Of a stretch of 20,345 nucleotides of DNA, positions 8,143-14,232 are shown piece by piece. The stretch lies in NCBI GenBank assembly GCA_944351345.1, contig CALVPO010000011.1:1-20345 (forward strand), read 5' to 3'. The notes beneath the pieces were generated by a model, which saw only the letters and a list, made by a program, of their open reading frames with translations, did no database searches and was not told the DNA's origin. The translations under genes and the position numbers were made by a program. How positions within the stretch are numbered: position 1 is the stretch's first letter; each line of letters starts with the position of its first letter. Source of the stretch: an uncultured Bacilli bacterium. GTDB taxonomy: Bacteria > Bacillota_I > Bacilli_A > RF39 > UBA660.

Positions 8143-8419
8143 ACTTATTTTCACGAATTTTAGCTTCTAGATTAATTCTATCTATGCCAACAAATAATTC
8201 TTCTATCTTTATATCTAGTGCTTTAGCTATTTGCACTAGTGTATCAATTGAGAAATATTTTTTGGCATGAGGTGCTTCTATTCTTCTTATAAATTCATGT
8301 GAAAATCCCGCTAAGTCCGCTAATTCTGCTTGCGTTAGGCCAGCTTTTTTTCTATTTTCTTTTATATTACTGGCAATTGTTTCATATATATCATCATTTC
8401 TTTTAGTAGTTCTTACCAT
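8141..8419 (-). CDS. Xre/Cro-family helix-turn-helix regulator
   Basis: This 92-residue DNA-binding protein has a single HTH_3 domain at about residues 15-75. The recognition unit is KKAGLTQAELADLAGFSHEFIRRIE, followed by the stabilising helices IDTLVQIAKALDIKIEELF. No sensor domain is attached. GTG and ATG codons exist 3 and 2 codons upstream, but AGGTGAT lies 4 bases before the ATG at 8417-8419, which I take as the start. It lies between the sigma gene and spoVAC and is followed by a terminator. A 17-bp inverted repeat about 50 bases upstream could be its own operator. Whether it controls sporulation genes is unknown. Confidence 0.88.
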   Translation of the reverse strand: MVRTTKRNDDIYETIASNIKENRKKAGLTQAELADLAGFSHEFIRRIEAPHAKKYFSIDTLVQIAKALDIKIEELFVGIDRINLEAKIRENK

Positions 8420-8465
8420 TTGCATCACCTTAAAATAATTGTCTCATAATTTTTTGTTTTTTTCT

Positions 8466-8482
8466 GTAACCGATTCGGTTAC
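8466..8482. promoter_or_regulatory. 17-bp inverted repeat upstream of the Xre gene, possible operator
   Basis: GTAACCG-ATT-CGGTTAC has perfect 7-base arms around 3 bases and is unusually GC-rich for this region. On neither strand is it followed by a T-run, so it does not look like a terminator. It lies between the sigma gene stop and the Xre start. A weak TTGTTA lies upstream on the minus strand. Confidence 0.45.
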
Positions 8483-8502
8483 ATTATTAACAAACGCTTT
8501 AT

Positions 8503-9177
8503 TTATACGGTTTTACAAACAGTTTTTTTTAATTTTTTTAATATTTTTGTTTCATTTCTTGATACTTGAACTTGATTTGTGTGTAAAAATTTGGCAGTTT
8601 CACTCTGAGTTTTATCTTGAAAATATCTTAAATTTATTAATTTCATTTCTTCATCATTTAATGTTTTCAATATTTCTTTTAAAAATATATTATCAACATC
8701 AATATCGCTTTCTAATGGGATACTATCAAGTAAAGTTAGTGTCTTACCATCACTATTTATTGCTTCATCCAAACTTTTAACACTGTCTTTAACTAACATA
8801 ACTTTATTAATTAAACTCTCATCAAGTTCTAGAAATAATGATAATTCATAATTACTAGGTTCCTTCATGAGTCGCTGTGCTAAAATATTCTTTGCTTCTA
8901 ATATTTGCTTATATATTTTATTATATTCTCTAGATGTTTTAATTACTTTAGAATTATTAACAAAACTAACTACTTCACTTAATATATATTTATAAGCATA
9001 AGTAGTAAATTTAACATTACTATTCTTATTATAATTATTATATGCTTTAATTATACCAATAACACTTACTTGATATAAATCATCATAATCATAATATCTA
9101 GTATACTTATTTACTATAGAACATATTAAACCTTTATTTTCATTTATTATATTAACTAATATTTTTTCATCATCCAT
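8503..9177 (-). CDS. sigF: Sporulation sigma factor, SigF/SigG type
   Basis: This sigma-70 family protein of 224 residues is about 30 shorter than B. subtilis SigF or SigG. Region 2 is at about 15-75 (YDYDDLYQVSVIGIIKAYNNY, then KFTTYAYKYILSEVV), region 3 at about 85-135, and region 4 at about 165-220 with LRYFQDKTQSETAKFLHTNQVQVSRNETKIL, the -35 recognition helix in the QxQVSR style of SigF/G/B proteins. A SpoIIAA-like STAS gene lies 13 bases upstream and Spo0A boxes precede that, which argues for SigF rather than SigG. AAAGGA lies 5 bases before the ATG. The anti-sigma kinase gene spoIIAB, normally between the two, is absent. The Xre gene and spoVA operon follow. Confidence 0.85.
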   Translation of the reverse strand: MDDEKILVNIINENKGLICSIVNKYTRYYDYDDLYQVSVIGIIKAYNNYNKNSNVKFTTYAYKYILSEVVSFVNNSKVIKTSREYNKIYKQILEAKNILAQRLMKEPSNYELSLFLELDESLINKVMLVKDSVKSLDEAINSDGKTLTLLDSIPLESDIDVDNIFLKEILKTLNDEEMKLINLRYFQDKTQSETAKFLHTNQVQVSRNETKILKKLKKTVCKTV

Positions 9178-9190
9178 AGTATCCTTTCTT

Positions 9191-9505
9191 TTATATTAAA
9201 GAAAAGGCATCTATCTCACAATTTATCTTTTGAATATTATTACTAAAAATTCTTTTTCTACTATTATTGGCATCGCATATTAATAGACGCCTTTGATCTT
9301 TTAATATTTTTTTGTTATATTCAATTATATTATTTATACTACTAACATCAATAGCACGTAAATTATTAGTATTTAAAACTACATATTTAATACCAATATC
9401 TTCAATTAAATTATTAATAGATTCTAAGTAATTATCATTATCTATTCTTCCAGCTAATCTCACAAATAATACACCTTTTCGAAACTCAGTACTAATTTTC
9501 AACAT
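9191..9505 (-). CDS. spoIIAA: STAS-domain anti-sigma factor antagonist, SpoIIAA-like
   Basis: This is a single STAS domain of 104 residues. In B. subtilis, SpoIIAA binds SpoIIAB and releases SigF when its Ser58 is dephosphorylated. The alignment by eye is good: VLFVRLAGRIDND against VLCIRLTGELDHH, IKYVVLNTNNL against IRHIVLNLEDL, and NNSRKRIFS against the SPAVKRLFD region. The phosphorylation loop DSSG reads DVSS here, so the second-position serine is kept while the following glycine is Ser. GGGTGAT lies 3 bases before the ATG. It is followed after 13 bases by the sigma gene. RsbV-like is the alternative, but the sporulation neighbourhood favours SpoIIAA. Confidence 0.8.
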   Translation of the reverse strand: MLKISTEFRKGVLFVRLAGRIDNDNYLESINNLIEDIGIKYVVLNTNNLRAIDVSSINNIIEYNKKILKDQRRLLICDANNSRKRIFSNNIQKINCEIDAFSLI

Positions 9506-9575
9506 TTTATCACCCTTTGCATATTAATTTTATCACCTTTAATATAAATTATAAACTAATCTGACAAAAATAGAC

Positions 9576-9603
9576 ATTATAAGCAATCGACATATTTCGA
9601 CAA
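9576..9603 (-). promoter_or_regulatory. Two Spo0A boxes overlapping a SigA-like promoter of spoIIAA-sigF
   Basis: On the minus strand TTGTCGAA (9596-9603) matches the Spo0A box exactly, and TGTCGAT (9586-9592) is a one-mismatch second box 10 bp downstream in the same orientation. A perfect TATAAT lies at 9576-9581, with TTGTCG 16 bases upstream as -35, so the first box coincides with the -35. A second TATAAT at 9548-9553 has no convincing -35. The leader to spoIIAA would be about 65 bases. Spo0A control of spoIIA is established in B. subtilis. Confidence 0.7.
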
Positions 9604-9657
9604 TTAAAATCTAATAAAATAAATGCAATTAATCAACCAAAACAAAATATTACGCAT
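9604..9657 (-). CDS. Candidate 17-residue hydrophobic peptide upstream of spoIIAA
   Basis: The sequence MRNILFWLINCIYFIRF ends in TAA, and AAAGGAG lies 9 bases before its ATG. It lies between the shared SigH-like promoter element and the Spo0A boxes, on the same strand as spoIIAA-sigF, and its stop directly abuts the first Spo0A box. The central hydrophobic run is about 12 residues, short for a full membrane span, with one basic residue near each end. It may be a small membrane-active peptide, a leader peptide whose translation affects downstream expression, or a chance reading frame. I recognise no family. Confidence 0.35.
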   Translation of the reverse strand: MRNILFWLINCIYFIRF

Positions 9658-9693
9658 TCTAAACAACTCCTTTACTTTTATATTTATTGCCCT

Positions 9694-9737
9694 TAATTAT
9701 ATTATTTGCTTTTTTTCTTTAAAACCCTTCTTATTTT
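9694..9737 (-). promoter_or_regulatory. SigH-like promoter element upstream of the spoIIA locus (shared with comEA)
   Basis: The minus-strand element consists of 13 bases (AAAATAAGAAGGG), 15 variable bases, then 16 bases (GCAAATAATATAATTA). The same two blocks with the same 15-base gap occur at 17985-18028 before comEA. GAAGGGTTT fits the SigH -35 RnAGGAwWW with one change, and AGCAAATAA, 11 bases later, fits the -10 RnnGAATww with one change. A SigA -10 (TATAAT) is also embedded in the second block. Confidence 0.55.
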
Positions 9738-9754
9738 TAAAATTTTATAAAAAA

Positions 9755-9774
9755 AATAGAACCTAAGTCCTATT
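9755..9774 (-). terminator. Terminator of the U32/membrane-protein operon
   Basis: Eight-base arms (9755-9762 and 9767-9774) pair on the minus strand with one G-U wobble and a 4-base loop, followed by an eight-T run. The TAG stop of the upstream gene lies inside the hairpin. Confidence 0.8.
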
Positions 9775-10294
9775 TATACGTTATATAACTATTTTCTTTA
9801 ACTACTTCCCCATCACTATAAAGTTCGGCCACAACTCTTTTGTTTTCTAGATATAAATCTTTAACATTGTAAGCAAGGATCTCTTCTTCATTAGTACTAA
9901 CACTAACATCTCTAAAGTAAAGAGTAGTTCCTCTTAAATAAAATTTATAATTACTAGCCCCAGAAAAACCTGTTGCTTCAACTACTTTATTAGCTTCTAC
10001 CTTAACCTCTTCACCGGTTTGAGTATTAAAATCATAATCAGTAGTTTTCTCGGCTTCTTGCTCCTGTTTTTGTTCTTCCTCTGTTACGGTAGTATTATCA
10101 GAATCATTCGTACTATTAGTATCATTATCTTCTATGCTTTCAGAACTTTCACTAGTTTTTTCATTAGAACGCAAGACATTACTTCCTTTATTATTATCTT
10201 TTAATAAGAAATAAGAACCACCACCAACCAAAATAATAACTAAAATTATTATAATAAAAATCATTCCCCCATTTTTCTTCTTTTTTCTTCTCAT
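9770..10294 (-). CDS. Single-pass membrane protein with extracellular domain, unknown function
   Basis: I do not recognise the family. From the start used here there are 174 residues: a basic N-terminus (MRRKKKKNGG), one membrane helix at about 11-31 (MIFIIIILVIILVGGGSYFLL), an acidic Ser/Asn/Thr/Glu-rich linker at about 35-85, and a small C-terminal domain at about 90-174 with alternating beta-like segments (YKFYLRGTTLYFRDVSV, ILAYNVKDLYLENKRVVAELY). The topology is basic inside, so the C-terminal domain is outside the cell. There is no lipobox. GTG and ATG codons exist just upstream, but AGGTGAT lies 4 bases before the ATG at 10292-10294. It starts 29 bases after the U32 gene and ends in a terminator, so it probably belongs to that operon. 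Confidence 0.75.
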   Translation of the reverse strand: MRRKKKKNGGMIFIIIILVIILVGGGSYFLLKDNNKGSNVLRSNEKTSESSESIEDNDTNSTNDSDNTTVTEEEQKQEQEAEKTTDYDFNTQTGEEVKVEANKVVEATGFSGASNYKFYLRGTTLYFRDVSVSTNEEEILAYNVKDLYLENKRVVAELYSDGEVVKENSYITYK

Positions 10295-10323
10295 AATCAT
10301 CACCTATTTACTTTCTAACTTAA

Positions 10324-12555
10324 TTATAGCATATTTCTTGCTTTTTTTATACAATTTTCTACCATTTTGTAATTTTCATCGAATAGTTCTATTCTGAAGT
10401 TAGTAATTCCAATATCTATGTACTTTTTTAAATCATCTATATAATCAATATTTTTAAAATGCATAATATGTGTTAGACAATTTTTTCTAATTATTGGGAA
10501 TCTATTGCCAAACCTATCTTCTAAGCTAAAATTATCACATGAATTCTTACATTCATCGCAATAATTTAAACATTTCTTTAATGGACAGTACTTCATAACC
10601 ATAAGTTCTAACCTACCATATATTATTAATTCAACATTATAATGACACTTCATAATATCTCTTATTTTATTAAAATCCAATTCAGAAGACAAAGTAACTC
10701 TTTCTGCTCCCAAACTATTTAAAACTTTGATACTATAACTATTTGTAACATTTAAATAATAATCACTAACTAAAAAATTATTATTTTTATATTTATTTAT
10801 ACTTCCCATTTCACAAACTAACAATTTACTGTTATTAAACTTTCTATAATTATTATTCACTCTATTGCATCTATAATAAACATTATCTAAACTTTTATAT
10901 TTAATATATAAATCATAGTCTGCAATATAAATATTATCAACTTTATTGTCTATACAACACTTTAACTGCTCTTCATTTCTAACTAAAACATTAAGAGAGA
11001 TATTATTACTGGCTTCTATATAACTACCACATATATTTCTATAATTTACCAATCTTCTCTTACTAAAGCTTCTAACTTCAATTAATTTATCTACTAACTT
11101 TCTTCTTACTTCATTGATAGATTTTAAATTAACAAAAATACCATCATCTTTTTCTACTTTAATATCATCTACATCAAATGGAGTAGCCCCTAATTTACTA
11201 ATAGATGTTTTTATATTTTGAGTAGTTACTTCTCTTTTAATAGCCTTATCAACTACATCTCCAAATTCAGTTATTTCATTATTACCATCACTTATTGTAA
11301 TAGAAAAAGATTTTCCAATTCTAAATTTTGCTCTAAAATTTACTTTAATTACTTTTTTAGTTACAACTTCTAATTCTTTTATCAATTTACTAGATAATGT
11401 TTTTAAAACTATATCATTTTCTTTTAATCCTATTTTATTATCAACCATACAAATATTACCTTTATTAACCTTACTAGTTAATTTATTTTTACTATCATAT
11501 AACTTATTTACAATCATTCCTTTATTAACTTTTTTAAACCTTATACCATCTTCTTGATTTAATTCATAATTTAATTTTATATAAATACACTTATTAGTAA
11601 CTTTAATAACTTTACCTAACTCTATTCCTATATGATTAGGACTTTTAGTATTTGTAATATCAACTTCATTAAATAAATATCCTTTTGTAAATTCACGATT
11701 ATATAATAACTTTAAATTAGTCATCTCCTTTTTTGTTAGTTGTAAATTCGTATCTTGTTTTTGATAGTATTTATCTATTAACATTCTATATAATTTTGTT
11801 ACATATCCAACATATGCTGGAGTTTTCATTCTTCCTTCTATTTTCAAGCTATCTATACCACTATCTAATATTTCTTTTAAATTATTAATGGTATTTAATT
11901 CTTTGGCACTTAACAAATATTTATCAGTTAATTTTACTTGCTTTTCATTTTTTATTAATTTATATGGTAATCTACACGAACCAACACATTCTCCTCTATT
12001 ACCACTTCTGCCACCATTTAAACTACTAAACAAACAACAGCCAGAATAACAAATACATAAAGCCCCATAAACAAAAACTTCTTTTTCTATATCTATATTT
12101 ATATTTTTTATCTCATCAAGACTCATCTCACGAGCAAAAACAACTCTAGAACATCCTAATTCTTTTAATAATTTTATTCCTTCTTCATTATGATTATGAC
12201 ATTGAGTGGATGCGTGAATTTCAAAATCAGGAAATCTATCATGAACTAATTTTATCATTCCAATATCTTGCATAATAAGTGCATCTACTCCATTTGCATA
12301 CAAAAATTCTATATATGAAATAAAATTCTCTACTTCACACTCATATATTAATGTATTAACCGTAACATACACAAACACACCATATAAATGACTATATTTT
12401 ATAGCCTCTATTAATTCATCATTAGTAAAATTCTTACTAAACTTTCTAGCCCCAAAATCACATCCTGCTAAATATACAGCATCAGCACCATTATGAATAG
12501 CTTGATATAACATATCAAAATTACCTACAGGACTTAACAACTCAACTTTCTTCAC
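10324..12555 (-). CDS. U32 family protein with DUF3656-like region (RlhA/TrhP relative)
   Basis: This long U32 'peptidase' family protein has about 743 residues. The N-terminal U32 core is clear: VELLSPVGNFDMLYQAIHNGADAVYL, IMQDIGMIKLVHDRFP, EIHASTQCHNHN and RVVFAREMSLDEI. The Cys-rich iron-sulfur signature follows (GALCICYSGCCLFSS, GNRGECVGSCRLPY), then SLKIEGRMKTPAYVGYV. A middle region resembles DUF3656. The C-terminal part has a second cysteine cluster (YCPLKKCLNYCDECKNSC). Characterised relatives hydroxylate 23S rRNA (RlhA) or tRNA U34 (TrhP), so RNA hydroxylation is likelier than proteolysis, but which RNA cannot be told. No ATG is near. AGGTGGT lies 4 bases before the GTG at 12553-12555, preferred over a GTG three codons upstream. 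Confidence 0.88.
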   Translation of the reverse strand: MKKVELLSPVGNFDMLYQAIHNGADAVYLAGCDFGARKFSKNFTNDELIEAIKYSHLYGVFVYVTVNTLIYECEVENFISYIEFLYANGVDALIMQDIGMIKLVHDRFPDFEIHASTQCHNHNEEGIKLLKELGCSRVVFAREMSLDEIKNINIDIEKEVFVYGALCICYSGCCLFSSLNGGRSGNRGECVGSCRLPYKLIKNEKQVKLTDKYLLSAKELNTINNLKEILDSGIDSLKIEGRMKTPAYVGYVTKLYRMLIDKYYQKQDTNLQLTKKEMTNLKLLYNREFTKGYLFNEVDITNTKSPNHIGIELGKVIKVTNKCIYIKLNYELNQEDGIRFKKVNKGMIVNKLYDSKNKLTSKVNKGNICMVDNKIGLKENDIVLKTLSSKLIKELEVVTKKVIKVNFRAKFRIGKSFSITISDGNNEITEFGDVVDKAIKREVTTQNIKTSISKLGATPFDVDDIKVEKDDGIFVNLKSINEVRRKLVDKLIEVRSFSKRRLVNYRNICGSYIEASNNISLNVLVRNEEQLKCCIDNKVDNIYIADYDLYIKYKSLDNVYYRCNRVNNNYRKFNNSKLLVCEMGSINKYKNNNFLVSDYYLNVTNSYSIKVLNSLGAERVTLSSELDFNKIRDIMKCHYNVELIIYGRLELMVMKYCPLKKCLNYCDECKNSCDNFSLEDRFGNRFPIIRKNCLTHIMHFKNIDYIDDLKKYIDIGITNFRIELFDENYKMVENCIKKARNML

Positions 12556-12587
12556 ATATACCACCTACTAAAAATTAACTTTAATAT

Positions 12588-12616
12588 ATAGTAACACAAT
12601 TTATAAATTTAAACAA
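12588..12616 (-). promoter_or_regulatory. Promoter of the U32 gene
   Basis: On the minus strand TTGTTT (12611-12616) and TACTAT (12588-12593) are separated by 17 bases, with TGT before the -10 (extended -10). It overlaps the T-tract of the terminator just upstream, so the U32 gene appears to be transcribed independently of the structured RNA. Confidence 0.5.
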
Positions 12617-12762
12617 TAAAAGAACTAACCATAAAAAGTTAGCTCATCTATATCAAACGCAAATTTCTGCAAATTCGCGACCAACTAAGGAAGTTAAATA
12701 ATATAATTATTATTTATACTTCCAATTATCACCATATAAATCGTTATATATAACAATTTATA
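12616..12762 (-). ncRNA. Candidate structured small RNA, four hairpins ending in a terminator
   Basis: Read on the minus strand: hairpin 1 (12762-12735, 14 paired positions including one G-U), hairpin 2 (12723-12689, 15 pairs with one bulge), hairpin 3 (12679-12658, 9 pairs including one G-U, loop GCAG), and hairpin 4 (12645-12622, 8 pairs including one G-U) followed by a T-rich tail. In hairpins 1, 3 and 4 the G-U wobble becomes an A/C mismatch on the plus strand, so the structures favour minus-strand RNA. No reading frame of note lies inside. I cannot match it to a known family, and the 5' end and promoter are not placed. Confidence 0.45.
12622..12645 (-). terminator. Terminator upstream of the U32 gene
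   Basis: Arms 12622-12629 and 12638-12645 form 8 pairs on the minus strand, one of them G-U, with an 8-base loop, followed by a T-rich stretch (12612-12621). It is the last hairpin of the candidate RNA. Confidence 0.65.
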
Positions 12763-12959
12763 ATAATGATTAATCTATATTATTACTAATACTATTAAAC
12801 TTATATTATTAATAAATTAGTATCAGTACTAGCAACTATACCAAACAAATAATATTACTATTAATCCTAATTTATACTTACTCTTATAATATGATGTTTT
12901 TTTAATTTTAATACCTTTATTAAAACATTTTCTAAATTATTATATTCATATTTATAAAA
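12763..12959. other. AT-rich intergenic stretch without a recognisable gene
   Basis: This is extremely AT-rich sequence between the comEC fragment and the candidate RNA. One minus-strand frame stays open for about 30 codons without a start codon or ribosome site, and I do not call it a gene. The promoter of the structured RNA must lie here if it exists, but no clear -35/-10 pair stands out. Confidence 0.4.
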
Positions 12960-12972
12960 AAAGACACTCTTT
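12960..12972 (-). terminator. Weak terminator after the comEC fragment
   Basis: A 5-base stem (12960-12964 with 12968-12972) with a 3-base loop is followed by a T-run on the minus strand, 9 bases after the fragment's stop codon. It could be the original end of the comEC operon. Confidence 0.4.
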
Positions 12973-12980
12973 ATTATTTT

Positions 12981-13556
12981 CTAAGGTACATAAGTATCTA
13001 TCTCTAAGCCACTATTCTTAATTTTAAACACAATACTACCATCTCTATCAGTTCTATAAATAGATGACTTACTTAAAATATCTAATACCTCACTATTTGG
13101 ATGTCCATATCTATTATTTTTACCAACCGATATAACTGAATATTTAGGATTAATTTTATCAATAAAATTATTAGATGTACTAGTTTTACTACCATGATGT
13201 CCTACCTTCAATATATCGATATTTTTAAGATTATATTTATCTAATATATCATCTTCCACTTTAATACCAGCATCACCCATAAATATAATCTTAACATTAG
13301 AAAAATTCAAATATATTACATTAGAATTATCATTTTCATTATCATATAAATTATTATTCAAAAAATATAACATATTATTACCTATGTTTAACTTTTCTAT
13401 ATTTCTATAATATAAAATATTTTTTCTTTTTAGTTCTTTAATAAATTCTAATTCTAAATAATTATATTTACCTAGATTAAATATAACTTTATCTATATAA
13501 AAATCACTAACTAAATTAATAGCCTCTCCCATATGATCGATATCACCATGTGGTGA
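12981..13556 (-). pseudogene. Diverged, 5'-truncated copy of the comEC 3' end
   Basis: About 190 codons align end to end with the last 190 codons of the intact comEC at 15135-17255, at roughly 60% identity by eye. Shared stretches include DNENDNSNVIY, VGHHGSKTS and SVGKNNRYGHPN. Alignment begins at HGDIDHMGE of the metallo-beta-lactamase-like domain, just after an in-frame TAA (13557-13559). Upstream of that no ComEC-like sequence can be read. The membrane domain and the N-terminal half of the hydrolase-like domain are missing. The first in-frame ATG (13530-13532) is the M of HMGE and has no convincing ribosome site. The join lies at a short inverted repeat (13542-13557). It is either a leftover of the host comEC displaced by an insertion or a partial duplication. 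Confidence 0.85.
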
Positions 13557-13602
13557 TTATCGGTTAAGCACACGTATGCAAAGTCTTTATTTACAAAGAA
13601 AA

Positions 13603-13625
13603 AGAAGTATCAAAATGATAATTCT
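13603..13625 (-). terminator. Terminator of the C39-like peptidase gene
   Basis: AGAA/TTCT and TATCA/TGATA pair on the minus strand with one internal mismatch and a 3-base loop, followed by a T-rich run. It lies 7 bases after the stop codon at 13632. Confidence 0.55.
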
Positions 13626-13631
13626 AAAAAT

Positions 13632-14207
13632 TTATCTATTTATTAAAATTACTTCTCTATCTGATTCTTTCAATAATGAAAAATCTTTCTTTTCTTCAGT
13701 GAATAATCGTTCTATTTTTACAATCCTATTATGAGTAAATGTTTCATGAAGTACTATTGCTACATCTTCGTCATCATAATAATAGTCTTCATTCAAATAA
13801 TATGGATCAAAAATATAAGCAAAATTATCATCGATTTTTGTTATTAACACATAATGTTCAACACTCTGCCAACATCTTGCAATTATAACCCCATTATTAT
13901 CTACTGTTTTCTTCATATCAAACAAGTTAACTTTATCTTTACTTAATACTCTACAACTTATATTAAAATTTTTATTTTCATTGGCATATTTTACAAAATA
14001 TCTTGCAAGTAACTCTGCATGTTTTCTGGAAGTTCCACCTTTGCCAATGATCCCATCTTCACCTTCTACATCCAATGTATATTTATAAACTGCTTTTATA
14101 AGCGAAACTGGTACGTCTTCTCTATCGTATAAATAGGCCAACGCATTTATAAACGCAGTGGTTCCACAATTGTACTCCGTATTTTGATATCTTAATGGTA
14201 TTTTCAT
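13632..14207 (-). CDS. C39-like cysteine peptidase domain protein
   Basis: This 191-residue soluble protein has the layout of a papain-fold/C39-like peptidase: RYQNTEYNCGTTAFINALAY with the candidate nucleophile C14, VEHYVLITKID with the candidate catalytic H118, and YIFDPY with D134 sixteen residues later. There is no signal peptide or membrane helix, so it acts in the cytoplasm unless exported another way. The Gly-Gly leader-processing transporter domains of true C39 exporters are absent. It follows the broken DUF1016 gene, with AGGAG 8 bases before its ATG. It lies between two copies of the comEC 3' end and so is probably accessory cargo. The target is unknown: processing of a peptide, modification of a protein, or a role in toxin or phage defence are all open. 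Confidence 0.7.
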   Translation of the reverse strand: MKIPLRYQNTEYNCGTTAFINALAYLYDREDVPVSLIKAVYKYTLDVEGEDGIIGKGGTSRKHAELLARYFVKYANENKNFNISCRVLSKDKVNLFDMKKTVDNNGVIIARCWQSVEHYVLITKIDDNFAYIFDPYYLNEDYYYDDEDVAIVLHETFTHNRIVKIERLFTEEKKDFSLLKESDREVILINR

Positions 14208-14232
14208 TTTATCATCTCCTACAATTATTATA

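Noticed and set aside
12981..13532. Independent small metallo-beta-lactamase-fold gene starting at the ATG at 13532
   Set aside because: It lacks the first half of the fold, its homology continues upstream of that ATG into a stop codon, and no good ribosome site precedes it. It is a comEC remnant.
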